The translations under genes and the position numbers were made by a program. A stretch of DNA of 64,000 nt from Paenibacillus aceti (lineage in GTDB: Bacteria; Bacillota; Bacilli; Paenibacillales; Paenibacillaceae): NCBI RefSeq assembly GCF_003614185.1, contig NZ_KZ987724.1, positions 711,712-775,711 on the forward strand, given 5' to 3'. The notes below the pieces were generated by a model. The model had not been told where the DNA came from and ran no database searches. It worked only from the letters and a program-made list of their open reading frames with translations. Below, one piece after another: positions 18,124 to 27,600 of this stretch. Position 1 is the stretch's first letter. The number at the start of each line of letters is the position of its first letter.

Positions 18124-18157
18124 TTCTATGATACAACTATTCGATCATAGAATAGTT
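18124..18157 (+). promoter_or_regulatory. Overlapping palindromes upstream of marR, probable MarR operator
   Basis: Two interleaved inverted repeats precede the regulator gene: TTCTATGAT (18124-18132) with ATCATAGAA (18144-18152), and AACTATTC (18135-18142) with GAATAGTT (18150-18157). A -10-like TATGAT (18127-18132) lies inside. MarR proteins commonly repress their own operon through such palindromes over the promoter. Confidence 0.65.
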
Positions 18158-18203
18158 CCAGTGGAGAATCATTGCGACAATACACTTAATAGCGGGGGAT
18201 ATC

Positions 18204-18662
18204 ATGAACGAGTTGGACGATCAGTTACGGCAATTAGTTGAGCGCTACATGACAGCCTATTTCGTACTATTCAAAAATTTGAATACACAGATGGCGGAGG
18301 TGATTCAGGAGGATGCGACAATAGAGCAATATCAAATCATCGCTTATATTGCGACCCATGAGAACGGGACGTCGACGGAGCTTGCTGAAGTGTTCTCGGT
18401 GGGGAAAAGCTCGATTACAGCCATTATTACCAGGCTGGTAGACAAAGGACTGATCGAACGGACGAGGGATGTTCAGGACCGGCGCGTCGTCTATCTATCG
18501 TTAACAGAGCATGGGAGAATGATATATTCCAAAATGCAGGAATCAATCATAGATATGATGTCTTCTTATATGATTCATTTTACGAAAGAGGATATCGATG
18601 GTTTTATCCAGCCTTTTGAGAAAATGGCGAAGCTGGTTGAGGAGGGGAATCGAAGTAAATGA
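18204..18662 (+). CDS. MarR-family transcriptional regulator
   Basis: A 152-residue protein with an ATG after GCGGGGGATATC. It has a dimerisation helix at each end and a central winged helix: STELAEVFSVGKSSITAIITRLVDKGLIERT (recognition helix around SSITAIITRL) followed by the wing RDVQDRRVVYLSLTEHG, whose D-R-R triad is the MarR hallmark. It overlaps the downstream MMPL gene by four bases (ATGA), so the two are translationally coupled and it probably represses that exporter. Palindromes upstream are the likely operator. Confidence 0.92.
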   Translation: MNELDDQLRQLVERYMTAYFVLFKNLNTQMAEVIQEDATIEQYQIIAYIATHENGTSTELAEVFSVGKSSITAIITRLVDKGLIERTRDVQDRRVVYLSLTEHGRMIYSKMQESIIDMMSSYMIHFTKEDIDGFIQPFEKMAKLVEEGNRSK

Positions 18663-21600
18663 AGTATATTCTGAAGGCAAAATGGGGGCTTCTGTTACTG
18701 TGGCTAGCTGCGACAGTATTGCTCGTTATTACAGCGCCATCTATGACAGAGCTCGTGCGGGAGAAAGGTGAAATCACAGTTCCCAAAGGTTATTCGTCGG
18801 AGATTGCCAGCCGGATACTAAATACTGCCGCAGAACAGGAGGGGGACGGGAGATTAAGCCATATGGCACTGGTCTTCCACCGGAATGGCGGCATGACGGC
18901 TGACGATAAGAAGGACATTGAAGGGGCTCTTACCAAGCTGCGAGCTTCGATGGGACGGATCGGGATCAGTTCCATCGTCGATCCGTTTGATACGCCGGAA
19001 GCAGAGGATAAAATGATTGCCTCAGATGGCAAGACGCTTCTCGCTCAACTTAGCGTACAGATGGATAAGCGCCCCTTGAAGGAAATTGAGCAGGATATTC
19101 GTAGTGAACTCTCGTCGCTTAAGGTTGATCATTACTTGACAGGTGATCAGCAGATTAATCAGGATGTAATTCTAAGTGCGGAGCGTGGGCTGAAGAAATC
19201 GGAATATTTCACAGTCATCTTTATTCTAGTGATTCTATTTATCGTCTTCCGCTCCGCAGTAGCACCCTTCATACCTCTACTTACGGTCGGGATCAGCTAT
19301 CTGATCTCCCAGTCGATCGTAGCCTTTCTAATCGATCAATATAACTTCCCAGTCTCAACATACACCCAGATATTTATGGTCGCGGTCATGTTCGGGATCG
19401 GTACAGATTATTGTATTCTCCTGATCAGCCGCTTTAAGGAAGAGCTTCAGTTAACAGATAATATCCCAGAGGCGATCATCCAGACCTATCGCAAAGCAGG
19501 AAAGACAGTGTTCTTCTCTGGTCTTGCTGTATTGGTCGGTTTCACAACGATCGGTCTCTCTCAATTCGTACTCTATCGTTCAGCCGTAGCAGTTGCCGTC
19601 GGTATCGCCGTTATGCTGCTTGCGCTCATTACGATTGTACCGTTCTTTATGGCCGTGCTCGGCAAGCGGCTGTTCTGGCCCATGAAGGGGACGATTGAGC
19701 ATAAGGATAACCGATTCTGGGGAGGAATCGGAACATTTTCGATTAAGAAACCGTGGGCTGCTGCTCTGCTCGTTGCTGTCTTTACAGTTCCATTTATTAT
19801 ATCCTATAGCAACAATGTATCCTTCAATAGTATGGAGGAGATCGGTGAGCAATATGAATCGGTAAAAGCCTACAATCTAATTGCGGATAGCTTCGAGCCT
19901 GGTGAATCATTGCCAGCGACGATTGTCATTAAGAGTGATCAGACGATGGACGATCCGGAGGATATCATGCTGGCGGAGAAGATTAGCCGCGCTGTGATGG
20001 AGGCTGACGGAGTTGCCAGTGTGCGCAGTCTCAGCCGTCCGACGGGAGAGATTCAGAAGGATTTCGAACTAACGAATCAAGTAAAAACCGTTGGTGAGGG
20101 GCTTGGGGAAGGAAATGAAGGACTGTCGCAAATCAAGAATGGTCTCGCTGAAGCGAGTCAGGCGCTGAATGAGAATGAGCCCAAGCTGACCGAAGCGGCG
20201 GAGAGCACGGGCAAGCTGGTTGCGGGAACCGCTGCGTTGAAGGAAGGGATCGCTGCTCTCTCGAACGGCTTGTCGGAGATTCAGAAGGGGATTACGGACA
20301 GTTCCAAAGGAGCTGGCGGGTTGAAGCAGGGAATGAAGCAGCTCAAGCAGAGTGCGGAAGAGCTGACCGGAGCTAACAGCAAGCTGCTGCAATCCTATCG
20401 ATTGATCGCTGCTGGACTCGGCTCGCTTGGTGAAGGATATCAACAAATTCAGCAGCAGCTGGGCGAGATCGCGAAGGGCTTCTCACAGCTGGACGCCTCC
20501 TTCGCCAATCTGGAACAGAAATATCCGGAGCTGGCTAGCGATAAGGATTATTTAACGATACGCGGTACGGTTGCGGCGTCTGGCCAAGGCCTGGAGCAGC
20601 TTGCTGTCGGTCTTGGCACCGCGACTGGCCAGCTTCAGCAAGTGAAGGCCGGCTTGGAGCAAGCGAATTCGGGCTATGCCGAGGCGGCTAAGGGAAGTCT
20701 GCAGCTCGCTGGTGGACTGGATCAGTTCATATCTGGCTTGTCTCAGCTTGAACAGGGGCTGAATAAGGCCGGCAATGGCCAAGGGCAAATCGTGAAGAAG
20801 CTGCCTGAGATCGTGGACGGTCTCTCGCAAATTCAGCAAGGTCAGGAACAGATACAAGACGGCTTCTCTCAATTCTCTGGACAGATTACACAGCTCACCG
20901 ATGGACTCGATCAGAGTGTTGAGGGATTGGGTCAGGTGTCCGGCGGACTGGACACAGCCAAGCAATATTTAAGCGAGGTTGGCGCTAATGATCATGGCCT
21001 CGGCGGTTATTATGTGCCGCGGGAAGCGATGGAGAATGAGGCGATCGATCAGCTCTTCGATACTTATCTGTCGCCAGACCGTAAAGTAATGACTCTGGAC
21101 GTCGTCTTCTCCAGCAATCCATACGGACGCGAAGCGATCGATCAGATCAGCGAGGTGCAGGCAGCGGTAGATAAAGCCGTCGCAGGCACGAAGCTTGGCA
21201 ATGCAGAGATCGCTATCGGCGGCGTATCGAGTACATTTAACGACTTGAAGACGATCTCCGATGCGGACTATACTCGCACTGTTATTTTCATGCTGGCTGG
21301 TATTTTCATCGTGCTGCTTCTGCTGCTGCGTTCCGTAGTAATGCCAATCTATATCATCGCTTCATTAGTGCTGACGTTCTTCGCTTCGGTCGGCTTCACC
21401 GAGATCATCTTCGTTGATCTGCTCGGGTACTCTGGCGTGAGCTGGGCGACTCCGTTCTTCGGCTTTGTGATTCTGGTAGCCCTCGGCGTGGACTACAGCA
21501 TCTTCCTGATGGATCGCTTCAATGAACATGGGGAGCTGGATATCTCAGAGGCGATGGTCCATTCGATGCGGAAGATGGGTACCGTAATCTTATCTGCTGC

Positions 21601-21814
21601 TGTCATTCTTGGCGGTACGATGGCATCGATGTACCCGTCAGGCGTATTGTCGATGCTGCAGATTTCAACCCTCGTTCTGACCGGCTTGTTCTTGTATGCA
21701 GTTATCGTATTGCCCTTCCTGATGCCGGTGTTTGTAAGAATATTCGGCAAGGCGAATTGGTGGCCGTTCCGGCGGGAACACGGGCATGCCGCAGATCAGA
21801 GTGTTGATATGTAA
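18659..21814 (+). CDS. MMPL/RND-family exporter with YhgE-like central repeat region
   Basis: A 1051-residue membrane protein. An N-terminal transmembrane helix, a first extracytoplasmic domain (about 30-170), and a sterol-sensing-like block of about five helices (180-370) with FGIGTDYCILLISRFKEEL are followed by a second extracytoplasmic domain and a second helix block (about 870-1030) with ALGVDYSIFLMDRFNE. The two D-Y pairs are the proton-relay residues typical of MMPL proteins. The second loop is expanded by roughly 270 residues (about 480-760) of imperfect 'GL..L..G...L..G' heptads like those in YhgE/Pip and B. subtilis YdgH. It probably exports lipophilic compounds or lipids. It is coupled to marR. 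Confidence 0.9.
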   Translation: MKYILKAKWGLLLLWLAATVLLVITAPSMTELVREKGEITVPKGYSSEIASRILNTAAEQEGDGRLSHMALVFHRNGGMTADDKKDIEGALTKLRASMGRIGISSIVDPFDTPEAEDKMIASDGKTLLAQLSVQMDKRPLKEIEQDIRSELSSLKVDHYLTGDQQINQDVILSAERGLKKSEYFTVIFILVILFIVFRSAVAPFIPLLTVGISYLISQSIVAFLIDQYNFPVSTYTQIFMVAVMFGIGTDYCILLISRFKEELQLTDNIPEAIIQTYRKAGKTVFFSGLAVLVGFTTIGLSQFVLYRSAVAVAVGIAVMLLALITIVPFFMAVLGKRLFWPMKGTIEHKDNRFWGGIGTFSIKKPWAAALLVAVFTVPFIISYSNNVSFNSMEEIGEQYESVKAYNLIADSFEPGESLPATIVIKSDQTMDDPEDIMLAEKISRAVMEADGVASVRSLSRPTGEIQKDFELTNQVKTVGEGLGEGNEGLSQIKNGLAEASQALNENEPKLTEAAESTGKLVAGTAALKEGIAALSNGLSEIQKGITDSSKGAGGLKQGMKQLKQSAEELTGANSKLLQSYRLIAAGLGSLGEGYQQIQQQLGEIAKGFSQLDASFANLEQKYPELASDKDYLTIRGTVAASGQGLEQLAVGLGTATGQLQQVKAGLEQANSGYAEAAKGSLQLAGGLDQFISGLSQLEQGLNKAGNGQGQIVKKLPEIVDGLSQIQQGQEQIQDGFSQFSGQITQLTDGLDQSVEGLGQVSGGLDTAKQYLSEVGANDHGLGGYYVPREAMENEAIDQLFDTYLSPDRKVMTLDVVFSSNPYGREAIDQISEVQAAVDKAVAGTKLGNAEIAIGGVSSTFNDLKTISDADYTRTVIFMLAGIFIVLLLLLRSVVMPIYIIASLVLTFFASVGFTEIIFVDLLGYSGVSWATPFFGFVILVALGVDYSIFLMDRFNEHGELDISEAMVHSMRKMGTVILSAAVILGGTMASMYPSGVLSMLQISTLVLTGLFLYAVIVLPFLMPVFVRIFGKANWWPFRREHGHAADQSVDM

Positions 21815-21839
21815 TAAAGTTGCTGGGATGTGACGGGAA

Positions 21840-21886
21840 GGGGCTGTCTGGAAAGTCAGTAACAACTGACTACTAGACAGCCCCTT
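21840..21886. terminator. Strong hairpin after the MMPL gene (no clear U-tract)
   Basis: AGGGGCTGTCT pairs with AGACAGCCCCT around an inner AGTCAGT/ACTGACT stem. There is no T run, so termination is plausible rather than certain. A similar GGGGCTGTC hairpin follows rnc. Confidence 0.5.
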
Positions 21887-21934
21887 GCTAATGTACAGAT
21901 TTGTAGAACGCGAAACCGCGCTCACCCAAATGGT

Positions 21935-22068
21935 AACGAACCTAGGTAACGCTATTTACCTCAAAAAAGGCGCTTTAAAAATCTAAGGAAACGTGGTGCC
22001 GCTATTTGGGCATATTGCCGTCTTAAACCTTGGATTTCATCAAAATAGCGATATGGAGTTTCGTTAGA
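21935..22068. repeat. Four-box repeat family, cluster A (three boxes)
   Basis: Two degenerate forward boxes start at 21935 and 21985 (50 bp apart, ending CGCTATTT and CCGCTATTT). A well-conserved inverted box lies at 22043-22068 (AAATAGCGATATGG then AGTTTCGTTAGA), 58 bp after the second. A fourth box would fall inside the TPR gene and is absent. It sits between convergent genes. Confidence 0.8.
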
Positions 22069-22075
22069 GCTCCAC

Positions 22076-22756
22076 CTAGAGAAAATTCCGCTTGATCGTG
22101 CTTCGCAGCGCCCACCCGCGTTCATGCCGCTTCTTATACTTGGGCAGCGAGCGATATACAGAGATGGCCTCTGTTAGCGCCTGTCGGGCCTCATCCTTAC
22201 GACCTAACGATTGATACAGGCTACCGAGTAAATAGTAAGCTTCGCTGGAGGAAGACTGGATATCACCGAATTTGGCGGCGTAATCGAGTGCCTTCTGCGG
22301 ATCTTTGTCCTTGAAGGCCGTGGCCAATTGTAGATAGGGCTGACCGTACTTCACCCGCTCATTCAGGCTAAGCGCCCGCAGCATCTGCTGCTCTCCTTCT
22401 TCCAGACGGTTCAGGCCGAAGGATGTGGCCCCTAGATCACTCCAATATTCGGCTGAGTCCTCGGATGCGTCCTTGACCTGTTCAAGCAACTGGTGAGCTT
22501 CTGCGAATTTCTTCTTCTCGAGCAGGAGCCTGGCCAGCTCACGCTTGGAGGAGACATCAAATGGACTGGCAGCGAGCTGTGCCCGTAACTTACGGATATT
22601 GCTTGAACGGCGAAAAGGCTTGGAAATGCTAGGCATGACACCGATATAACGGCGATCCAGGAAGTAGACAACAGCGAGTATAATAATGATAGCAATCAGA
22701 GGATTTCCGGTAACCCAAGATAATAATAGAAATAATAAAAAAGATAATTTACCCAT
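22076..22756 (-). CDS. Membrane-anchored TPR-repeat protein
   Basis: The start at 22756 (MGKLSFLL) follows GGATGGTGG; a TTG 33 bases earlier is in frame but has no better site. The 226-residue protein has an N-terminal hydrophobic stretch (about 3-35) that should anchor it, then tetratricopeptide repeats over about 60-210 with the usual spacing of W/L-G-Y-A-P positions (for example EYWSDLGATSFGLNRLEEG and AYYLLGSLYQSLGRKDEAR). It probably acts as a protein-interaction scaffold at the membrane. I recognise no specific pathway. It diverges from the HD-domain gene; TATAAT near 22795 may be its -10. Confidence 0.78.
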   Translation of the reverse strand: MGKLSFLLFLLLSWVTGNPLIAIIIILAVVYFLDRRYIGVMPSISKPFRRSSNIRKLRAQLAASPFDVSSKRELARLLLEKKKFAEAHQLLEQVKDASEDSAEYWSDLGATSFGLNRLEEGEQQMLRALSLNERVKYGQPYLQLATAFKDKDPQKALDYAAKFGDIQSSSSEAYYLLGSLYQSLGRKDEARQALTEAISVYRSLPKYKKRHERGWALRSTIKRNFL

Positions 22757-22854
22757 TTTTAAGCCACCATCCGTTATAATGATTACCAATTATATCATAT
22801 TCATGTTATTAATGTAGATAGCAGAAATTTAAGTCGAAGAGAGGCTACAAAACG

Positions 22855-23454
22855 ATGATAGAGCAGAGAGAAAGACTGAAGAAACAGATTGAATTTATCA
22901 AGGAAATTGACAAGCTGAAGCTGATTTTGCGGCAGACGGTGCTGATGGATCAATCGAGACAGGAGAACGATGCGGAGCATACCTGGCATCTGGCCATGAT
23001 GGCTCTGGTGCTGCTGGAGCATACGACGGAACCTCAGCCTGATTTGTTGAAAGTATTCAAAATGCTGCTTGTTCACGATATTGTGGAAATTGATGCTGGC
23101 GATACATTTGCCTATGATGTGGTGGGGTATGAGGATAAGCAGGAACGGGAGATGAAGGCGGCTGAGCGTATCTTCGGCCTGCTGCCTGAGGATCAGAGGC
23201 AGGAGCTGATGTCGCTGTGGCTTGAGTTCGAGGAGTGCGACAGTCTGGATGCCAAGTATGCCGCGGCGATTGATCGCACCCAGCCTTTGTTGCATAATTA
23301 CTATACAGGTGGTGTAGCCTGGAAGAAGCATGGCGTGAGAAGTTCCCAGGTGCTTGCCCGTATTTCTGGAGTAGCTGAAATCTCGCCCGCTCTATATGAG
23401 CTGGTGACAGAGCTGATCCGGGATGCAGTGAAACAAGGTTACTTGCAGGAATAG
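22855..23454 (+). CDS. HD-domain phosphohydrolase (YfbR/HDDC2-like)
   Basis: A 199-residue protein. Metal ligands of the HD superfamily are visible: His in [13 protein letters not shown], the HD pair in [13 protein letters not shown], and a later Asp in [15 protein letters not shown]. This arrangement matches the YfbR/HDDC2 group, whose characterised members are 5'-deoxynucleotidases; activity on deoxynucleoside monophosphates is inferred. It lies about 70 bp upstream of gpmA in the same direction and may share its transcript. Confidence 0.85.
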   Translation: MIEQRERLKKQIEFIKEIDKLKLILRQTVLMDQSRQENDAEHTWHLAMMALVLLEHTTEPQPDLLKVFKMLLVHDIVEIDAGDTFAYDVVGYEDKQEREMKAAERIFGLLPEDQRQELMSLWLEFEECDSLDAKYAAAIDRTQPLLHNYYTGGVAWKKHGVRSSQVLARISGVAEISPALYELVTELIRDAVKQGYLQE

Positions 23455-23524
23455 ATGGATCATATGTAGCGGGACGAACCGGCAGCGTATGCTGGACATC
23501 CCTAAATGGAAGGAGTGTCATCTC

Positions 23525-24274
23525 ATGTATCAATTAGTGTTGGTCAGGCACGGAGAGAGCGAATGGAATAAATCTAACCTATTTACAGGCTGGACTGATG
23601 TAGAACTGTCGGAAAAAGGGATTCAGGAAGCGGAAGAGGCGGGAAGGCTGCTGAAGGCAGCGAATTTCAAGTTCGATATGGCCTATACCTCCTATCTGAA
23701 ACGGGCGATCAAGACACTCTATCATATTCTCGATGAGATGGATCAGCTGTGGATTCCGGTTCATAAAACCTGGCAGCTCAATGAACGGCATTACGGAGCG
23801 CTGCAAGGCTTGAGTAAATCGGCTACCGCCGAGAAATACGGCGATGAGCAGGTACTGCTCTGGCGCAGAAGCTATGATGTACTGCCGCCGGCGCTAACGA
23901 AGGAGGATGAGCGTTATCCTCGTCATGATCCTAAATATAATGAGCTCACCGATGATGAGCTTCCGTTGACAGAGAGTCTCAAGGAGACCGTCGTTCGCGT
24001 AGAGGAATATTGGGAGCGGGAGATCAAGTCACAGATCGTTCAAGGCAAGCAGGTCATTATAGCAGCGCATGGCAACAGTCTGCGCGCCCTGATCAAATAT
24101 TTAGAGCAGCTCAGCAGCGAGCAGATTGTGGATGTGAACATCCCGACGGGTACACCACTCGTGTATACGCTGGACGAGCATTTCAAGCCGATCGAGAAAT
24201 ATTATCTGGGCAGTCAAGGGAAGATTGAGCAAAAAATCGAGACCGTTGCTGATCCGGATACGATTATGGAGTAA
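23525..24274 (+). CDS. gpmA: 2,3-bisphosphoglycerate-dependent phosphoglycerate mutase
   Basis: The ATG at 23525 has GGAAGGAG nine bases upstream. The 249-residue product shows the phosphohistidine motif [12 protein letters not shown], then [14 protein letters not shown], the substrate region [15 protein letters not shown], and the second catalytic His in [16 protein letters not shown]. The length fits dPGM enzymes, which interconvert 3- and 2-phosphoglycerate in glycolysis. Many Bacillota rely on the cofactor-independent GpmI, so this may be a second enzyme. A strong terminator follows. Confidence 0.95.
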   Translation: MYQLVLVRHGESEWNKSNLFTGWTDVELSEKGIQEAEEAGRLLKAANFKFDMAYTSYLKRAIKTLYHILDEMDQLWIPVHKTWQLNERHYGALQGLSKSATAEKYGDEQVLLWRRSYDVLPPALTKEDERYPRHDPKYNELTDDELPLTESLKETVVRVEEYWEREIKSQIVQGKQVIIAAHGNSLRALIKYLEQLSSEQIVDVNIPTGTPLVYTLDEHFKPIEKYYLGSQGKIEQKIETVADPDTIME

Positions 24275-24302
24275 TTAACAAGTCGTCGGGTAAAGAAAAA
24301 AC

Positions 24303-24349
24303 AAAAGGTCGAGTATGGGGACAAATGCCCCCTGCTTTGACCTTTTTTT
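24303..24349 (+). terminator. Rho-independent terminator after gpmA
   Basis: AAAAGGTC (24303-24310) pairs with GACCTTTT (from 24339), with an inner GGGG/CCCC stem and a run of seven T. Confidence 0.88.
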
Positions 24350-24483
24350 ATTTAAAAATTATTATACCTGCTTAATCACCAGCGCAAACAATAGCAATTG
24401 TGAAGTCACTTAATGGGTCAAAATAGTTATCGTACAAGCACAAAATAATACACGTAAGCAAGAGGCAATCATATTACTCTAAA

Positions 24484-24520
24484 TGTAAGCGTTAACAATT
24501 ACCTTGATTAATCATATATC
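24484..24520 (+). promoter_or_regulatory. Perfect cre (CcpA) site over the PL8 lyase promoter
   Basis: 24484-24497 reads TGTAAGCGTTAACA, matching all 14 positions of the CcpA consensus TGWAANCGNTNWCA. The last six bases, TTAACA (24492-24497), are also a good -35, and TATATC (24515-24520) follows at a 17 bp spacer. CcpA bound here would block RNA polymerase, giving glucose repression of the lyase gene. The rest of the 380 bp gap before the gene holds the gpmA terminator and A/T-rich sequence. Confidence 0.75.
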
Positions 24521-24656
24521 CAGTTCATTAAGGATATTAATGTGGAGCAATTTTTTGGTGATTAGCGCCACTTAATGACTACTAAATCATTAAAAAGAGG
24601 TGAAAGCGGAAGATAAGTAATGATGGAGGACATTTTGGAAGAGAGGTAATCATGAA

Positions 24657-27600
24657 ATGGAGGTAAGAGCGGTGAAGAGAGTACTATCCGTGTTACTAGT
24701 CGTAACGTTAGTTGTTACGCTGCTACCCGTTGGAACAAGTGCGGCGATATCATCAGATGAAGGGAATTGGCAGCAAGATATGAAAGGGCTTGCAATTGGA
24801 AAGAACGATGTGGGCATAAGCAATGCAAATGAACTTGAAAGTGATACTATCGATGTTGATGGAAATGAGGACAACTATAGTATTTTCGAGAATAATGGTC
24901 AAGCGGAGGAGAACATGCTAGGCGAAAGCGAGAACGTAAAGGAAAGCATCAAACAGTTGTCACCAGCTGATGTGCCTTTCCAAGTATCCGCCAATGCTAA
25001 TTTAGTGCCGAATGGTGATTTTGAATTAACCGCCGCGCCGAGCGGTACTTGGACTCAATATACCGATACGAACCCTGTACCTGTTAATTGGGACACATGG
25101 ATACCGGTAGGTTCTGGTAAACCAACGGGTAGAACAGTAAGTGTAACGACCGATACTTATAACTACTGTAGTGGTCAACAATCGATGCTGATTGATGCTT
25201 CCAGCACAAGCCGTGTGTCCCTTAATGTGAAGGCTCCGGTCGAAGCCGGAAAATCGTACCGCTTGAAAGTGTGGTATAAGACCGAAAATGTTGCAGGCGG
25301 CAGCGGCGTTTATTTTCGCAGTTCTCTGCCGCATCCCTCGGACTCACAAAAAAATGTAGCTGGTCCTAACTCAACTAAAGTGTATGGTACGAATGATTGG
25401 ACGATGCAGCAAGGTTTCATAACGGTACCAAATGGTTATGATAAATTTCTGATTGAATTGTTTCTAGAAAATTCCACCGGCAAAGTGTGGTTTGATAACG
25501 TTCAACTTGAGGAGTACGACGGCATAACAGGGTTAACGCTTGAACCGACGGCAATGACGATGACAGTTGGAGAGATGAAGCCCCTAACGTTGAACGTAAC
25601 CCCGAGTAACCTGCAATCTCCCGATGTCATATGGAGTACTAGCGATCAGAATGTAGCTACTGTTGATAACAATGGTAATATTACAGCAGTTGCTGCGGGC
25701 GTGGCCACAGTTACTGTTGCTACACAGGACGAGACGATAAAGGCGCAAAGCAAAATTAGCGTGGATTCTGCAGAGACGGCAGCTGCTTACAATCAATTGC
25801 GTGTACGCTGGAAACAGAAGCTGGTTGGCGCCGCAGATGCCGGCCTTGCTGCGGATCCTGTTATTCAGGCGCTGGTAGCTGAGATGGACAAGAGTGTATC
25901 CAATGCCGCGAAGACAGGTTATCTTGATACATTAAGCGCTAATGATAGCAGCCGCCAATACTTATGGTCGGATTTTACCGATAGTGCAGATACGAAAGAG
26001 CAGCATGCCAACAACATCGTTAGTGAGTTTACTCGTATTAAAACAATGGCAACCGCTTACAATACAGAATCTTCTCGTTTTTATCATGATCCACAACTGC
26101 GGGATGCAATTATCGGGGCCTTAGATTGGATGTACGCCAAGCGTTATAATGAACGGTTATCCTACAGCACTGCCAGCAGCTGGTGGGGATTTGAAATCGG
26201 TGCACCGCAGCTGCTGAATGATTGTCTAGTTCTTATGTATGATGAACTGAACGATCAGCAAATAGCCAATTTTATGCGTGCCATTGATAAGTATTGCCCT
26301 GACCCAACAAAGCGGGTACAAAATAGCAACGTGATCGAGACCGGTGGTAATTTGCTGGACAAAGCGCTTGTTGTAACTTTGCGTGGTGTTATTGGCAAAA
26401 ATAGTGCCAAGATTACGCAAGGACGGGATTCGATTGGTTCAGAATTCAACTATGTCACCAGTGGTGACGGTGTATATGAAGATGGATCACTGGTGCAGCA
26501 TGCGAATATCGCCTACACGGCCGGCTATGGAGCGGTCTGGCTCAGCCGCACGGCGGACATCACTTATTTGCTCAACAATTCACCTTGGCCTGTGACTGAC
26601 CCGCGTGTAGCTAACATTTACAAGTGGGTAAGCGATACTTTTGAACCTGTTATTTATAAAGGGCTATACATGGATATGGTTAACGGACGAGGGATTTCCA
26701 GAAGCGATTCCGGAACGGCGCGCAGTACGATTGTAGCCTTGGCAAGTTTAGCAGAAGGGGCACCACCTGAAATCAGCGCTAATATTCGCAGTATGGTTAA
26801 GGAATGGGTAAGCAAGGATACAACCTTTGCTGATTACTATAAAGGCTTGCCGATTTATAGCGTGATGTTATTGAAGAGAGTCATGAATGATGATACCGTT
26901 GTAGCGCGCGGCGAGCTTTCGCAAAGCTATATGTTCAACGGCATGGCCCGGGTTACGCATCACCGTCCGGACTACGCTTTTGGACTAAGCATGTTCTCAG
27001 ACCGCATCTCTGACTTTGAAATGGGCAATAAAGAAAATTTAAAAGGCTGGGATACCGGGCTTGGCATGACCTATATTTACAACAATGACTTATCGCAATA
27101 TCGCGATGGATTCTGGGCGACGGTGAATAGCTTCCGCTTGCCAGGCACGACGACAGACGGCTCTGGAGAAGGAAAGATGCCAGGCGAATGGGCCTATTAT
27201 TATAATACGGAGAGTCATGTTGGTGGTGTAACATTAGATCATTTGTATAGCACAAGCGCAATGAATTTCTCATTAAAGAAAGTAACTGGCAGTGATTTAA
27301 GTGGCAAGAAATCATGGTTCATGTTCGATGATGAAATTGTTGCCCTAGGGACAGATATCAGTAAAACGTCAGCGGCAACAAAAACGGTGGAAACGATTGT
27401 TGATAATCGTAAATTGAATAGCAGCGGTGATAACGAATTTCTAGTTAACGGTGTACCGGTGCCAACAGCATTGGATTATGCAGAGGATATTAACAGTGTA
27501 AATTGGGCGCATTTGGCGGGTAACAGCTCGGATTCCGGTTCAGATGTAGGCTACTACTTCCCAACCGCGCCTACTCTACAGGTTATACGTGAAGCAAGAA

